Positions 25,594-33,941 of a DNA stretch of 64,000 nucleotides are shown here, piece by piece. The stretch spans positions 3,916,501 to 3,980,500 of the forward strand of contig NZ_CP023690.1 in the NCBI RefSeq assembly GCF_008704795.1, given 5' to 3'. The stretch's first letter is position 1. Each line of letters begins with the position of its first letter. The translations under genes were made by a program, and so were the position numbers. Below the pieces are notes generated by a model. That model was not told the origin of the DNA. It ran no database searches and saw nothing but the letters and a program-made list of their open reading frames with translations. This DNA is from Streptomyces spectabilis (lineage in GTDB: Bacteria; Actinomycetota; Actinomycetes; Streptomycetales; Streptomycetaceae).

Positions 25594-27422
25594 CCCCGCA
25601 GCCCGCTCGCCGACGCCGAGGCGCCGGTGCTCCCGAGCGCAGCTTTCCCCGACGAGGATCCGTCCGGCGCTCACAGATGATCACGACGTACGGAGTCGGT
25701 TCACTGATCGCGGTCGAGAACGAGTCGTTCATCGTCGCCGGCACGGACTCGTGGAACATCAGCGATGCCTCAGTGATCCGCGAGGACCGGCTCGCACGGC
25801 TCCTCGGCGTGCGTCACTTCCTCCTGCCTCCCGCTTCGAGCGACACCAGCAGGGACGGCGTACATGTACGCCGCTTCCCACTGTGGCACTCGTGCCCGAA
25901 CTGCAACACCTTGCAGCACGTGCGGGATTTCAACTCCCCGCCGGGCAGGAACGAATGCGGTGACTGCCAGGAGGACCTGGTTCCCTCCCGCTTCGTCATG
26001 GCGTGTGCCCAGGGGCACATCGACGATTTCCCCTACTGGAAGTGGGCCCACCGCGACAATCGAACCGAGGACGCGTCGGGCCACTGCAAGGGCGAAATGC
26101 GCATGCGCACGAGTGGCCGAACCGCCTCCTTGCGATCCGTCCTCATCTCATGCACCTGTGGCATTCCGGAGGTCTCGATGGAAGGGGCCTTCCGACGCTC
26201 GGCATTGGTCAACCTCAAGGTACGGTGCGAGGGCAAGCGGCCCTGGCTCAAGCTCGCGTCCCCGGAGTTCTGCTCCGAGCCACCCCGCACCCTCCAGCGC
26301 GGTTCATCCGCGGCCTGGCATCCGATCATCAGGTCGGCGCTCTCGATCCCGCCGGAGGAGAACGATCTGGCCGACCGTCTCGCACCGCACTGGGCCGATC
26401 TCCGCAGCCTCGACCGCTCCGAGATCCCCATTTTCCTGAAGGTCCTCACGATGCGGGGCGGTGGTGAATTCTCCACCGAAGGGGTGCTCGCCCTCCTCGA
26501 CGCAGATCAGTCGGAGAGTCCAGGGCAGAAGGCGGAAGTGGGGGGAGGCGCGTATCTCGCGCTGCGCAAGCAGGAGTACGCACACTTGCGCAACGGAACT
26601 GTCGAGCGCGACGGAGGGCGGGACCAAGAGTTCGTCTGCGAGCCGTCGACCACCGATTCGACCAGACTGACGCGGATCGGCCTGGCACGTCCCATGCTCG
26701 TCAGACGGCTGCGCGAGGTCCGGGCTCTGAAGGCCTTCTCCCGTGTGGAGGCCCCTGACGTCAACACGGAAGTCCACGAGGCCGGGTTGTCACTTGCCGA
26801 CCTCGATTGGCTACCCGCCATGGAGGTCGAGGGCGAGGGGGTGTTCCTCCGCCTCGACGAGGAACGGATCGATTCGTGGTCCCGGAGCGTGGCGGTCTCC
26901 GCCCGGGTGGAACGCATGCGGACGCACCATCGGCGTCAACTCCGGGAGCGGGCCTCGGACGCGAGAAATGCACCCGACTCTCCCGCTACTCCCCGAATGG
27001 TGCTGCTCCACACCCTGGCGCACGTACTCATCAACGAATGGAGCCTGGACGGCGGCTACCCCGCCGCGGCACTCCGGGAGCGTCTCTACTCGGACGACAC
27101 CATGGCGGGAGTCCTCATCTACACAGCGACCAGCGACTCGGCCGGAAGCCTCGGTGGTGTGGTGGCGCAGGGCGAGCCCGAACGTCTGGCCCTCACGTTG
27201 CGGTCCGCCCTGGACCGTGCGCAATGGTGTTCCGCCGACCCTCTCTGCATCGAGTCGGAGGCGAGCGGAGCGGGCAGTGTCAATCTCGCGGCGTGCCACT
27301 CCTGTGTCCTGTTGCCCGAGACGAGCTGCGAGCACAACAACGGCTTGCTCGATCGTGCCCTACTCGTGGGAACCCCGGAGGATCCGTCCACAGGATTCTT
27401 CCGCGGCACCCCGGATCGCTGA
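25590..27422 (+). CDS. drmB: DrmB-like DUF1998 protein
   Basis: A 610-aa protein typical of DrmB, the partner of the DrmA helicase. The N-terminus has the DrmB-type SVRRSQMITTYGVGSLIAVE. Two zinc-like clusters follow (CPNCNTLQ..., ECGDCQ, ACAQGHIDDFPYW). The DUF1998 region near the C-terminus reads VLLHTLAHVLINEW, YTATSDSAGSLGGVV, then Cys-rich CSADPLCIES, CHSCVLLPETSCEHNN. ATG 25590 overlaps the drmA stop and has GGAGG 7 bases upstream. It is the last gene of the island; no PLD gene (drmC) follows, which is where DISARM loci often have it. Confidence 0.88.
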   Translation: MTPQPARRRRGAGAPERSFPRRGSVRRSQMITTYGVGSLIAVENESFIVAGTDSWNISDASVIREDRLARLLGVRHFLLPPASSDTSRDGVHVRRFPLWHSCPNCNTLQHVRDFNSPPGRNECGDCQEDLVPSRFVMACAQGHIDDFPYWKWAHRDNRTEDASGHCKGEMRMRTSGRTASLRSVLISCTCGIPEVSMEGAFRRSALVNLKVRCEGKRPWLKLASPEFCSEPPRTLQRGSSAAWHPIIRSALSIPPEENDLADRLAPHWADLRSLDRSEIPIFLKVLTMRGGGEFSTEGVLALLDADQSESPGQKAEVGGGAYLALRKQEYAHLRNGTVERDGGRDQEFVCEPSTTDSTRLTRIGLARPMLVRRLREVRALKAFSRVEAPDVNTEVHEAGLSLADLDWLPAMEVEGEGVFLRLDEERIDSWSRSVAVSARVERMRTHHRRQLRERASDARNAPDSPATPRMVLLHTLAHVLINEWSLDGGYPAAALRERLYSDDTMAGVLIYTATSDSAGSLGGVVAQGEPERLALTLRSALDRAQWCSADPLCIESEASGAGSVNLAACHSCVLLPETSCEHNNGLLDRALLVGTPEDPSTGFFRGTPDR

Positions 27423-27555
27423 CCGACGGAACTCCCTGCGTTTCCCTCGGTGCCAGGTGTGCCCCTGGGCCCGTTCCGGGCCACGCCCGGGATTCACCGC
27501 CCGTTACCCTCAGGCCATAGAAAGCATCCAAAGACAGCCCGAAGGCGAGGCAAGC

Positions 27556-27864
27556 ATGGCGAAGGTCCAGGTACCCGCGGCAGCCGTCGCGGCGGGTGGG
27601 CTCGTCGGTGGGTACGCCACCGCCCGCCTCACCAAGAAGCGGCCCCTCGGCGGGGTCGTGCTCGCCGCTGCCGGGGCCGTGGCCGTCAAGGGGTGGCGGG
27701 AGCGGGCCGGGGGCAAGGTCGCCGCCGGGCTCGGGGCGGCGTATGTCGCGGCCTTCGCCGGGTCGCACCCGCTCGCCAAGAAGGTCGGCGCCTGGCCCGC
27801 CGTGTTCGGGGTCGCGGGTGCCGTGGGGCTCGCCTCGTGGGTCGTGGCCGACCGGCGGCGTTAG
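27556..27864 (+). CDS. Small hydrophobic protein of unknown function
   Basis: A 102-aa protein rich in Ala, Gly and Val with three or four short hydrophobic stretches (AAVAAGGLVGGYATARL, GVVLAAAGAVAV, VAAGLGAAYVAAFAGS, AVFGVAGAVGLASWVV). It is probably an integral membrane protein. Base use is again strongly GC-rich, so the chromosome backbone seems to resume here. ATG 27556 has GAGG upstream. The 133 bp before it, after drmB, contains no feature that I can support. Confidence 0.65.
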   Translation: MAKVQVPAAAVAAGGLVGGYATARLTKKRPLGGVVLAAAGAVAVKGWRERAGGKVAAGLGAAYVAAFAGSHPLAKKVGAWPAVFGVAGAVGLASWVVADRRR

Positions 27865-27878
27865 GAGGGCGGCGCCGC

Positions 27879-28337
27879 CTACGCGCCGCTCCCGGTACGC
27901 CGACCCGCCCGCGGCCGAGACCGCCGCTGCGGCCGGAACTGTCGTACGAACCCCGCCACCGCGAGCACCACACCCCCACCAGCCACCACGAACACCACCC
28001 AGGCCACCGGCCACAGTGACGCGTCCGGGGACTCGTGGGTCAGGAACGAGGCCAGGAGGAGGCCGGCCGGGGGCGTGGCCACCACCGGGAGGACCCAGTA
28101 CAGGCGGTCGCGGTAGCCGAAGTAGGCCGCGAGGGCCAGGACCGTGACGACGACACCGGTGATGCCCGCGTCCGTGACGGGGGACGTCTCGTCGATGTCG
28201 CCCGGCGACGCGGCGCGGTTGCGCAGGTCCCAGGGCAGGAAGAGGAGATACGTGGCGGCCGCCAGGCCCGCGCCGAGCAGGCGGACCATCCCGCGCTCCA
28301 GGAGGGGGCGGGCGGGCAAGGGGCTCAGTGCGTTCAT
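27879..28337 (-). CDS. Four-helix membrane protein, unknown
   Basis: A 152-aa protein with four hydrophobic helices (MVRLLGAGLAAATYLLFLPW, GITGVVVTVLALAAYFGY, LYWVLPVVATPPAGLLLASF, LWPVAWVVFVVAGGGVVLAVAGF) and a basic C-terminal tail. No family is recognised. ATG 28337 (MNALSPLPARP) is preferred to an upstream GTG because the added residues look non-coding. A perfect palindrome lies 37 bp upstream and may control it. Confidence 0.6.
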   Translation of the reverse strand: MNALSPLPARPLLERGMVRLLGAGLAAATYLLFLPWDLRNRAASPGDIDETSPVTDAGITGVVVTVLALAAYFGYRDRLYWVLPVVATPPAGLLLASFLTHESPDASLWPVAWVVFVVAGGGVVLAVAGFVRQFRPQRRSRPRAGRRTGSGA

Positions 28338-28373
28338 GTGTACGACGATGGTGCGCGGGCGGTGGGCTCCGCC

Positions 28374-28389
28374 TGAGTACTCGTACTCA
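28374..28389. promoter_or_regulatory. Perfect palindrome TGAGTAC-TC-GTACTCA
   Basis: Seven-base arms without mismatch around a 2-base centre, upstream of the four-helix membrane protein gene (start 28337) and downstream of the DUF445 gene stop. This form is typical of a dimeric repressor operator. No regulator gene lies next to it, so the cognate protein may act in trans. Confidence 0.6.
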
Positions 28390-28454
28390 ATTCCCTTCCG
28401 CGTGAGCACAGTTCCCCGCGCCACGCCCCCTCCGCCGGGGGGCCGGCGGCACCG

Positions 28455-29819
28455 TCAGCCGACGAACAGCCGCGACACCGAGTAGATCGCCAGGCCCGCG
28501 AGCGACCCCACCACCGTGCCGTTGATGCGGATGAACTGGAGGTCGCGGCCGATGTGCGCCTCGATCTTCTTCGAGGTGTGGTCGGCGTCCCAGCCGGCCA
28601 CGGTGTCGGTGATGAGGGACGTGATCTCGTCGCGGTACGTCGTCACGACGTACACCGCGGCGCCCTCCACCCAGCCGTCGACCTTCTCCTGGAGCCGGGC
28701 GTCCCCCGCCATCCGCGCGCCCAGCGAAAGGAGCGCCGCCCGCACCCGCAGGCGCAGCTCGCTGCGCTCGTCCTCGGCGGCGGCCACGATCATCTGGCGG
28801 ACCGCCGACCAGGCGGAGGCGATCACGTCCTGCACCTCGCCGCGGGCCAGGACCTCGCGCTTGAGGTGCTCCACGCGCGCCCGGGTGTCCGAGTCGGACT
28901 GCAGGTCGGCGGCGAAGTCGGTGAGGAAGCGGTCGAGGGCGCCGCGCGCCGGGTGCTGGGGCATGTCGCGCATCTCGGTGACGAAGCGGAGCAGCTCACG
29001 GTAGACGCGCTCGCCGACCTTCTTGTCGACGAAGCGGGGGGTCCAGCCGGGCGCGCCGCCCTGCACCGCGTCCATGACCTGGTCCGCGTGCACGACCAGC
29101 CAGTCGTGGGCGCGGACGCACACCAGGTCGACGAACCGCTTGTGGCCGCCGTCCGCGACGACCTTCTCCAGCATCTTCCCCATGCCGGGCGCGATCTCCT
29201 GCGCGTCCGCGCGGCGCGTGATGGCCTCGCCGACGACGGCCTGGACGTCCGAGTCGCGCAGCACGGTCAGGGCGCCGCGCAGGGCCGTGGCCAGCTCGGC
29301 CGTCACGCGGTCGGCGTGCTCCGGCTCGGCGAGCCAGGCGCCGAGGCGGCTGCCGATGCCCACGGCGCGCAGCCGCTGGCGCACGACGGACTGGGAGAGG
29401 AAGTTCTCGCCCACGAAGTCGCCCAGAGAGGCGCCGAGCTGGTCCTTCTTCTTGGGGATGATCGCGGTGTGCGGGATGGGGATGCCCAGCGGGTGGCGGA
29501 ACAGGGCCGTGACCGCGAACCAGTCGGCGAGCGCGCCGACCATGCCCGCCTCCGCCGCGGCCGCGACGTATCCGGCCCAGGCGCCCGCGCCCTCGTGCTG
29601 CGCCCACTTCGCGAGGACGTAGACGACCGCGACGAACAGCAGCAGGCCCGTCGCCGTGAGCTTCATCCGGCGCACGCCGCGCCGCTTCTCCTCGTCCGCC
29701 GCGCTGTAGGTGAAGGCGCCCGCGCCCGTGGCGCCCGCTGCCGGGGGCGTCACACCCGTGGCAGGGGCGTCCCGCTCTGTGACCGCTTCGGACCGGTCCG
29801 TGCCCTTCGTGCTTTCCAT
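28455..29819 (-). CDS. DUF445 family membrane protein
   Basis: A 454-aa protein of the DUF445 family. After about 50 polar residues comes helix MKLTATGLLLFVAVVYVLAKW, then GMVGALADWFAVTALFRHPLGIPIPHTAIIPKKKDQLG, which is the family signature. A long helical body follows, and a last hydrophobic segment (VVGSLAGLAIYSVSRLFV) is at the C-terminus. The biochemical role is unknown. ATG 29819 fits. The neighbouring genes are not clearly related. Confidence 0.88.
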   Translation of the reverse strand: MESTKGTDRSEAVTERDAPATGVTPPAAGATGAGAFTYSAADEEKRRGVRRMKLTATGLLLFVAVVYVLAKWAQHEGAGAWAGYVAAAAEAGMVGALADWFAVTALFRHPLGIPIPHTAIIPKKKDQLGASLGDFVGENFLSQSVVRQRLRAVGIGSRLGAWLAEPEHADRVTAELATALRGALTVLRDSDVQAVVGEAITRRADAQEIAPGMGKMLEKVVADGGHKRFVDLVCVRAHDWLVVHADQVMDAVQGGAPGWTPRFVDKKVGERVYRELLRFVTEMRDMPQHPARGALDRFLTDFAADLQSDSDTRARVEHLKREVLARGEVQDVIASAWSAVRQMIVAAAEDERSELRLRVRAALLSLGARMAGDARLQEKVDGWVEGAAVYVVTTYRDEITSLITDTVAGWDADHTSKKIEAHIGRDLQFIRINGTVVGSLAGLAIYSVSRLFVG

Positions 29820-30056
29820 TCCGCAGCGCCCCGTCTCACGTGGTTCGTCGTACGCATTGTCCCTTCAGGGACCTTCCCGGGCCCCTTCAGAGCGAGTACC
29901 GGGTCCCCCACAGACCGACTCCCGGAACGAACCGTGAGTTCCCGGCGTCTGAGTGGGCGGAGGGGGGCAGTGTCGGCTTCCTCGCGGCCCATGACGCATC
30001 ATGGGGTCATCACACCGGAGCCTCGGGCTCCCTCTGCCCGAGGAGAAAAAGGCCGC

Positions 30057-31391
30057 ATGACCAAGCGTCACGGTTATGCACTGCTGGCCGCTTTGCTCGC
30101 GGTCACCCTGGTCGTCTCGGCCGCCATATACCTCGGCGTCACGGGCGCCGACGACACCAAGGACGGGCTCGGCGCGAGCCCCCGCGCACCGCGCAACTCC
30201 GCGGCCCCCGCCTCCGCGGGCACCTGGGTCGGCACCTGGTCCGCGTCACCGGCGGGCGCCGAGCCCGGCACGGAGGCGAACGGCCTGGCGGGCCGCTCCG
30301 TGCGCAACGTGGTGCACACCAGCGTCGGCGGCGACAGCGCCCGCGTCACCCTCTCGAACCTGTACGGCACGCGGCCGCTGACGATCACGCACGCCTCCCT
30401 CGCGGTGGCCGCCGCCACCAACACGCCGGACGCGGCCCCCGGCACGCTGCGCCGCCTCACCTTCCGGGGCGAGACGTCCGTCGTCGTCCCGCCCGGCCGG
30501 CAGATCGTCAGCGACGCGGCGCGCCTGCGCGTCCCGCACGACGCGGACCTGCTGGTCACCACGTACTCTCCGACGCCCTCGGGGCCGGTGACGTACCACC
30601 CGCACGCGCGCCAGATCTCGTACGTGGCCGACGGCGACCGGACCGAGGACGCGGTCGGCTCCGCGTACCACGAGCAGAGCCCGTACTGGCGGTACGTCTC
30701 CGCCGTGGACGTCCTCAGCAGCGACACCAACGGCACGGTCGTCGTCATCGGCGACTCCATCACCGACGGCATCACGTCCAGCATGGGCGCCAACCGCCGC
30801 TGGACCGACGTGCTCGCGGACCGGCTGCGCCAGGAGACCGGCGCGCCGCGCTACAGCGTCGTGAACCAGGGCATCAGCGGCAACCGCGTCCTGTCCGACG
30901 GGCGTCCCGGCCGGTCGGCCGAGGCCCTCGCGGGCAACCCCAGCGGCCTGTCCCGCTTCGACCGCGACGTGCTCGGCCGCAGCGGCGCCAAGGCCGTCGT
31001 CATCGCCCTCGGCATCAACGACATCCTGCGCAACCCGCGCCAGGCCGACGCCCGGCGCATCCTCGACGGGCTTCGGGAGCTGACCCGCCAGGCCCACACC
31101 CGCGGCCTGCGCGTCGTCGGCGCCACGCTCATGCCCTTCGGCGGCCACCGCGGCTACACCCCGGCCCTGGAGGCGGTGCGGCAGTCCGTCAACGCCGAGA
31201 TCCGCTCCGGCGCGGTCTTCGACGACTTCGTGGACTTCGACAAGGCCCTGCGCGACCCGTACGACCCCCGCAAGCTCCTCGGCCGCTACGACTCGGGCGA
31301 CAGCCTCCACCCAAGCGACGCGGGCTTCCGCCGCATGGGCGAGACCTTCGACCTTTCGGACCTGAAGGGGTCGGGCGCGGCCGAGCTCTGA
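30057..31391 (+). CDS. Secreted SGNH/GDSL-family hydrolase
   Basis: A 444-aa esterase or lipase-like enzyme. Residues 8-28 (ALLAALLAVTLVVSAAIYLGV) form a signal peptide or anchor without a lipobox Cys. The SGNH domain starts near residue 220: block I VVIGDSITDG with nucleophile Ser, block II VNQGISGNRVL, block III LGINDIL, and block V DSLHPSDAG with catalytic Asp/His. The first 190 residues form an extra N-terminal domain (WVGTWSASPAGAEPG..., beta-rich), usual in Streptomyces secreted GDSL enzymes. ATG 30057 follows AGGAG/AAGG. The substrate is not evident. Confidence 0.88.
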   Translation: MTKRHGYALLAALLAVTLVVSAAIYLGVTGADDTKDGLGASPRAPRNSAAPASAGTWVGTWSASPAGAEPGTEANGLAGRSVRNVVHTSVGGDSARVTLSNLYGTRPLTITHASLAVAAATNTPDAAPGTLRRLTFRGETSVVVPPGRQIVSDAARLRVPHDADLLVTTYSPTPSGPVTYHPHARQISYVADGDRTEDAVGSAYHEQSPYWRYVSAVDVLSSDTNGTVVVIGDSITDGITSSMGANRRWTDVLADRLRQETGAPRYSVVNQGISGNRVLSDGRPGRSAEALAGNPSGLSRFDRDVLGRSGAKAVVIALGINDILRNPRQADARRILDGLRELTRQAHTRGLRVVGATLMPFGGHRGYTPALEAVRQSVNAEIRSGAVFDDFVDFDKALRDPYDPRKLLGRYDSGDSLHPSDAGFRRMGETFDLSDLKGSGAAEL

Positions 31392-31426
31392 GAGCACGGT
31401 CACACGCGATCGGCGTCGGGCTGTGC

Positions 31427-31557
31427 TAATGTGGCCGCGTTGCAGTTGTGGTACCCATGAACCTATGTGCGCCTGACGGGAATGCTATCCATCGGGCGCA
31501 TTATTTGTGTTTCCGGCATCTCCGGATGGGGCCTCTGCCTACAGCAAGGAGAATGTC
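31427..31557 (+). promoter_or_regulatory. Structured 5' leader of cold-shock gene
   Basis: A possible -10 (TAATGT, from about 31427) precedes an untranslated leader of around 120 bases. The leader can form a hairpin with TGCGCC (31468-31473) pairing GGCGCA (31495-31500), followed by TTATTTGTGTTT, then a small TCCGG-N-TCCGGA stem and a strong AAGGAG site. Long structured leaders are usual for csp genes and can change translation with temperature. The hairpin with T-run might also act as an attenuator. Confidence 0.45.
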
Positions 31558-31761
31558 ATGGCACAGGGAACCGTGAAGTGGTTCAACTCGGAAAAGGGCT
31601 TCGGCTTCATCGAGCAGGACGGCGGCGGCCCTGACGTCTTCGCCCACTACTCGAACATCGCCACCCAGGGCTTCCGCGAGCTCCAGGAAGGCCAGCGCGT
31701 CTCCTTCGACGTGACGCAGGGCCAGAAGGGCCCGCAGGCGGAGAACATCGTCCCCGCCTAA
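31558..31761 (+). CDS. cspA: Cold-shock protein
   Basis: A 67-aa CspA-family nucleic-acid chaperone, a single OB-fold domain. RNP1 is KGFGFIEQ and RNP2 is VFAHYSNI; the start is [14 protein letters not shown]. It binds single-stranded RNA and keeps it unfolded. ATG 31558 has AAGGAG upstream. The DEAD-box helicase gene follows after a strong terminator hairpin, a common cold-shock pairing in actinomycetes. Confidence 0.95.
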   Translation: MAQGTVKWFNSEKGFGFIEQDGGGPDVFAHYSNIATQGFRELQEGQRVSFDVTQGQKGPQAENIVPA

Positions 31762-31785
31762 TCGCGCCGGACGCGTATCCGCTGG

Positions 31786-31830
31786 CCGGGGTCCGTACCG
31801 TCACGGTGCGGACCCCGGTTTGTGCTTTTT
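31786..31830 (+). terminator. Terminator or attenuator between csp and helicase genes
   Basis: CCGGGGTCCGTACCG (31786-31800) pairs with CGGTGCGGACCCCGG (31804-31818) over 15 bp with one G-U, a 3-base loop, then TTTGTGCTTTTT. It ends csp transcripts. Partial read-through would give the helicase a lower, linked level. Confidence 0.8.
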
Positions 31831-31850
31831 CCAGGAAGGCAAGTACCCGC

Positions 31851-33536
31851 ATGTCCCGCAGGCCCCAGAAGCCGAATCGGCGCGCGTCGTCGTCCACGGC
31901 GACCACGTCGTCCCGGTCCGCCCGGCCGGCCAGGACCTCCAAGCCGTCGGCGTCCAAGGCGCCGTCCGTGAAGGAATTCCGGCTGCCCGAGAACACGACC
32001 CCCGCGCTTCCCGCCGTCGAGGACTTTGCTGACCTGGACATGCCCACGGGGCTCCTCAAGACCCTGGCCGCGCAGGGGGTGACCACCCCGTTCCCGATCC
32101 AGGCCGCCACGCTGCCGAACTCGATCGCCGGGCGCGACCTGCTCGGCCGCGGACGCACCGGCTCCGGCAAGACGCTCGCGTTCGGCCTCGCGCTGCTCGC
32201 CCGCACGGCCGGCCTGCGCGCCGAGCCCAAGGCGCCCCTCGCCCTCGTCCTCGTCCCCACGCGTGAGCTCGCGCAGCAGGTCACGGACGCGCTGACCCCG
32301 TACGCGACGGCCGTGAACCTCCGGCTCGCCACCGTGGTCGGCGGGCTCTCCATCACCAAGCAGGCCGCCACGATCCGGCGCGGCGCCGAGGTCCTGGTGG
32401 CCACCCCCGGGCGGCTCAACGACCTCGTGGAGCGCGGGGACTGCGTACTCGGCGACGTGCGCATCACGGTGCTCGACGAAGCCGACCAGATGACCGACAT
32501 GGGCTTCCTGCCGCAGATCACCAAGCTGGTCGAGCGCGTACGGCCCGGCGGTCAGCGGCTGCTCTTCTCGGCCACCCTCGACCACAACATCGACCGGCTG
32601 GTGCAGCGCTTCCTGACCGACCCCGTGGTGCACTCCGTGGACCCGTCCGCGGGCGCGGTGACCACCATGGAGCACCACGTCCTGCACGTGCAGGACGAGA
32701 CCGACAAGAAGGCCGTCACCACGCGCATCGCCGCCCGTGACGGCCGGGTGATCCTCTTCCTCGACACCAAGCGGTCCGCCGACCGGCTCGCCAAGCGGCT
32801 CCTGGCCGTCGGCGTCCGCGCGGCCGCGCTGCACGGCGGCCGTTCCCAGCCGCAGCGCAACCGCACCCTGGAGCAGTTCAAGAACGGGCAGGTCACCGCC
32901 CTGGTGGCGACGAACGTCGCAGCCCGGGGCATACACGTCGACGATCTCGACCTGGTCGTGAACGTCGATCCCCCCGCCGACCACAAGGACTACCTCCACC
33001 GCGGCGGCCGCACGGCCCGCGCCGGTGACTCCGGCAGCGTGGTCACGCTGGTCCTGCCCGAGCAGAAGCGGGAGGTCACCCGGCTCATGTCGGACGCGGG
33101 CATCCGCCCCCGGACGGCCCGTGTGACGTCGAGCGACGCGGAGCTGGCCGACATCACCGGCGCCCGCGAGCCCTCCGGCGTGGCGGTCACCATCGAGGTG
33201 CCCCAGCCGACGGCACCGGCGGCCGCCCGCTCCGGCCGGACGTCCGGCTCCGAGCCGCGCAGGCGGTCCGGGCGCGGACGCCGCGGGGGCGGCGGCGCCA
33301 AGGCCACGACGGCCGCCGGCGGTACGACGACGGGCGCGAGCACCGGCCGTGGCTCCGGCCGCCGGACCGCGTCCGGTACGAGTGCCGGTACGGGTACCGC
33401 TGCCGGTGCCGCCTCCGGCAAGGCCGTCCGCGGCTCCGGTCGGCGTACGACCGCGGGCGGGGCCAAGAGCGCAGGCGCGGGCACCGGCCGCCGCGGCGCC
33501 GACCGCCAGGGCGGCCGCCGGGGCTCGGCGGCCTAG
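31851..33536 (+). CDS. DEAD-box RNA helicase
   Basis: A 561-aa RhlE/DeaD-like helicase. Motifs: Q-motif TPFPIQAATLP, Walker A GRTGSGKT, Ia PTRELAQQ, Ib ATPGRL, II LDEADQM, III FSATLDH, then HGGRSQPQR, TNVAARGIHVDDL and VI HRGGRTARAG. The first 30 residues are basic and disordered. The last 100 (from about 460) are Arg/Gly/Thr/Ala-rich with repeated GSGRRT-like units, a likely RNA-binding tail. ATG 31851 has AGGAAGG upstream. It would unwind structured RNA, probably in cold with the upstream csp gene. Confidence 0.92.
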   Translation: MSRRPQKPNRRASSSTATTSSRSARPARTSKPSASKAPSVKEFRLPENTTPALPAVEDFADLDMPTGLLKTLAAQGVTTPFPIQAATLPNSIAGRDLLGRGRTGSGKTLAFGLALLARTAGLRAEPKAPLALVLVPTRELAQQVTDALTPYATAVNLRLATVVGGLSITKQAATIRRGAEVLVATPGRLNDLVERGDCVLGDVRITVLDEADQMTDMGFLPQITKLVERVRPGGQRLLFSATLDHNIDRLVQRFLTDPVVHSVDPSAGAVTTMEHHVLHVQDETDKKAVTTRIAARDGRVILFLDTKRSADRLAKRLLAVGVRAAALHGGRSQPQRNRTLEQFKNGQVTALVATNVAARGIHVDDLDLVVNVDPPADHKDYLHRGGRTARAGDSGSVVTLVLPEQKREVTRLMSDAGIRPRTARVTSSDAELADITGAREPSGVAVTIEVPQPTAPAAARSGRTSGSEPRRRSGRGRRGGGGAKATTAAGGTTTGASTGRGSGRRTASGTSAGTGTAAGAASGKAVRGSGRRTTAGGAKSAGAGTGRRGADRQGGRRGSAA

Positions 33537-33543
33537 TCCTCGT

Positions 33544-33581
33544 ACGGGCGGGGGGGGCTCCGGCCGTCACCCCCCGCCCGT
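33544..33581. terminator. Bidirectional terminator hairpin
   Basis: ACGGGCGGGGGG (33544-33555) pairs perfectly with CCCCCCGCCCGT (33570-33581) over 12 bp. It lies between the convergent helicase and roadblock genes and slightly overlaps the 3' end of the latter (stop at 33567). T-runs are poor, as is usual for very high-GC terminators. Confidence 0.6.
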
Positions 33582-33941
33582 CAGGATGGTGTCGATCCGC
33601 CTCAGGACCGGCTGGGACTCCCGGTGCAGCCGGTCGAGGTCGAGGCCTTCGTCTCCCAGGACGACGAACAGGGCATGGTCCCCGACCGCGTACACCGCCG
33701 CGCAGCCGCGGCTGCCGTACGACACCGCCCCGCGCAGCGTGCCCCGCTCGGTCATCGCGACCATGCGCCGGGAGAGGCCCAGGCTGGCCGCGGCGAGCGC
33801 GGCGAGGCTGTCGGCGTCGATTTCCTGGTCGGTGTCGGACACGATGAGCAGTCCGTCCACCGCCGCCACGGCCGTGTCCGTGACGCCCGCGAGCTGCTCG
33901 CGCAGCCCTCGCATCTCCCTCGTCAATGCCTCGTGGTTCAT
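33567..33941 (-). CDS. Roadblock/LC7-type protein
   Basis: A 124-aa protein of the roadblock/LC7 fold: MNHEALTREMRGLREQLAGVTDTAVAAVDGLLIVSD, followed by alternating strand/helix segments (GAVSYGSRGCAAVYAVGDHALFVVLGDEG). These small proteins usually regulate Ras-like GTPases (MglB, CvnB). ATG 33941 has GGAG upstream; the 22-residue upstream extension looks non-coding. It is divergent from the other roadblock/PATAN genes at 34.3-36.5 kb, and no GTPase gene is in sight. Confidence 0.7.
   Translation of the reverse strand: MNHEALTREMRGLREQLAGVTDTAVAAVDGLLIVSDTDQEIDADSLAALAAASLGLSRRMVAMTERGTLRGAVSYGSRGCAAVYAVGDHALFVVLGDEGLDLDRLHRESQPVLRRIDTILTGGG

Larger units (their letters stand above)
8061..27422. 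other. Defence island with DrmA-DrmB core, C5 MTases, GHKL ATPases
   Basis: The block contains eleven protein genes: vsr, two C5-methyltransferase-fold genes, two unknown proteins, an XRE-GHKL protein, a small basic protein, a GHKL-SF2 helicase giant, an SF1 helicase, DrmA-like and DrmB-like. DrmA plus a DUF1998 protein (DrmB) defines DISARM, an anti-phage system. No PLD nuclease (DrmC), DrmD, DrmE or adenine methylase is seen. Three transcription units meet convergently at about 10.8 kb and diverge at about 15 kb. No integrase, tRNA target or terminal repeat was found at either end. Confidence 0.7.

Noticed and set aside
8061..27422. Prophage or integrative element
   Set aside because: No integrase, excisionase, structural phage gene, tRNA junction or flanking direct repeat was found. 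The only tRNA is 19 kb away.
8061..27422. BREX, Pgl or type I restriction system
   Set aside because: No PglZ, BrxC, HsdR/HsdS or adenine methylase motifs (NPPY/DPPY) are present. DrmA/DUF1998 point to DISARM-like.
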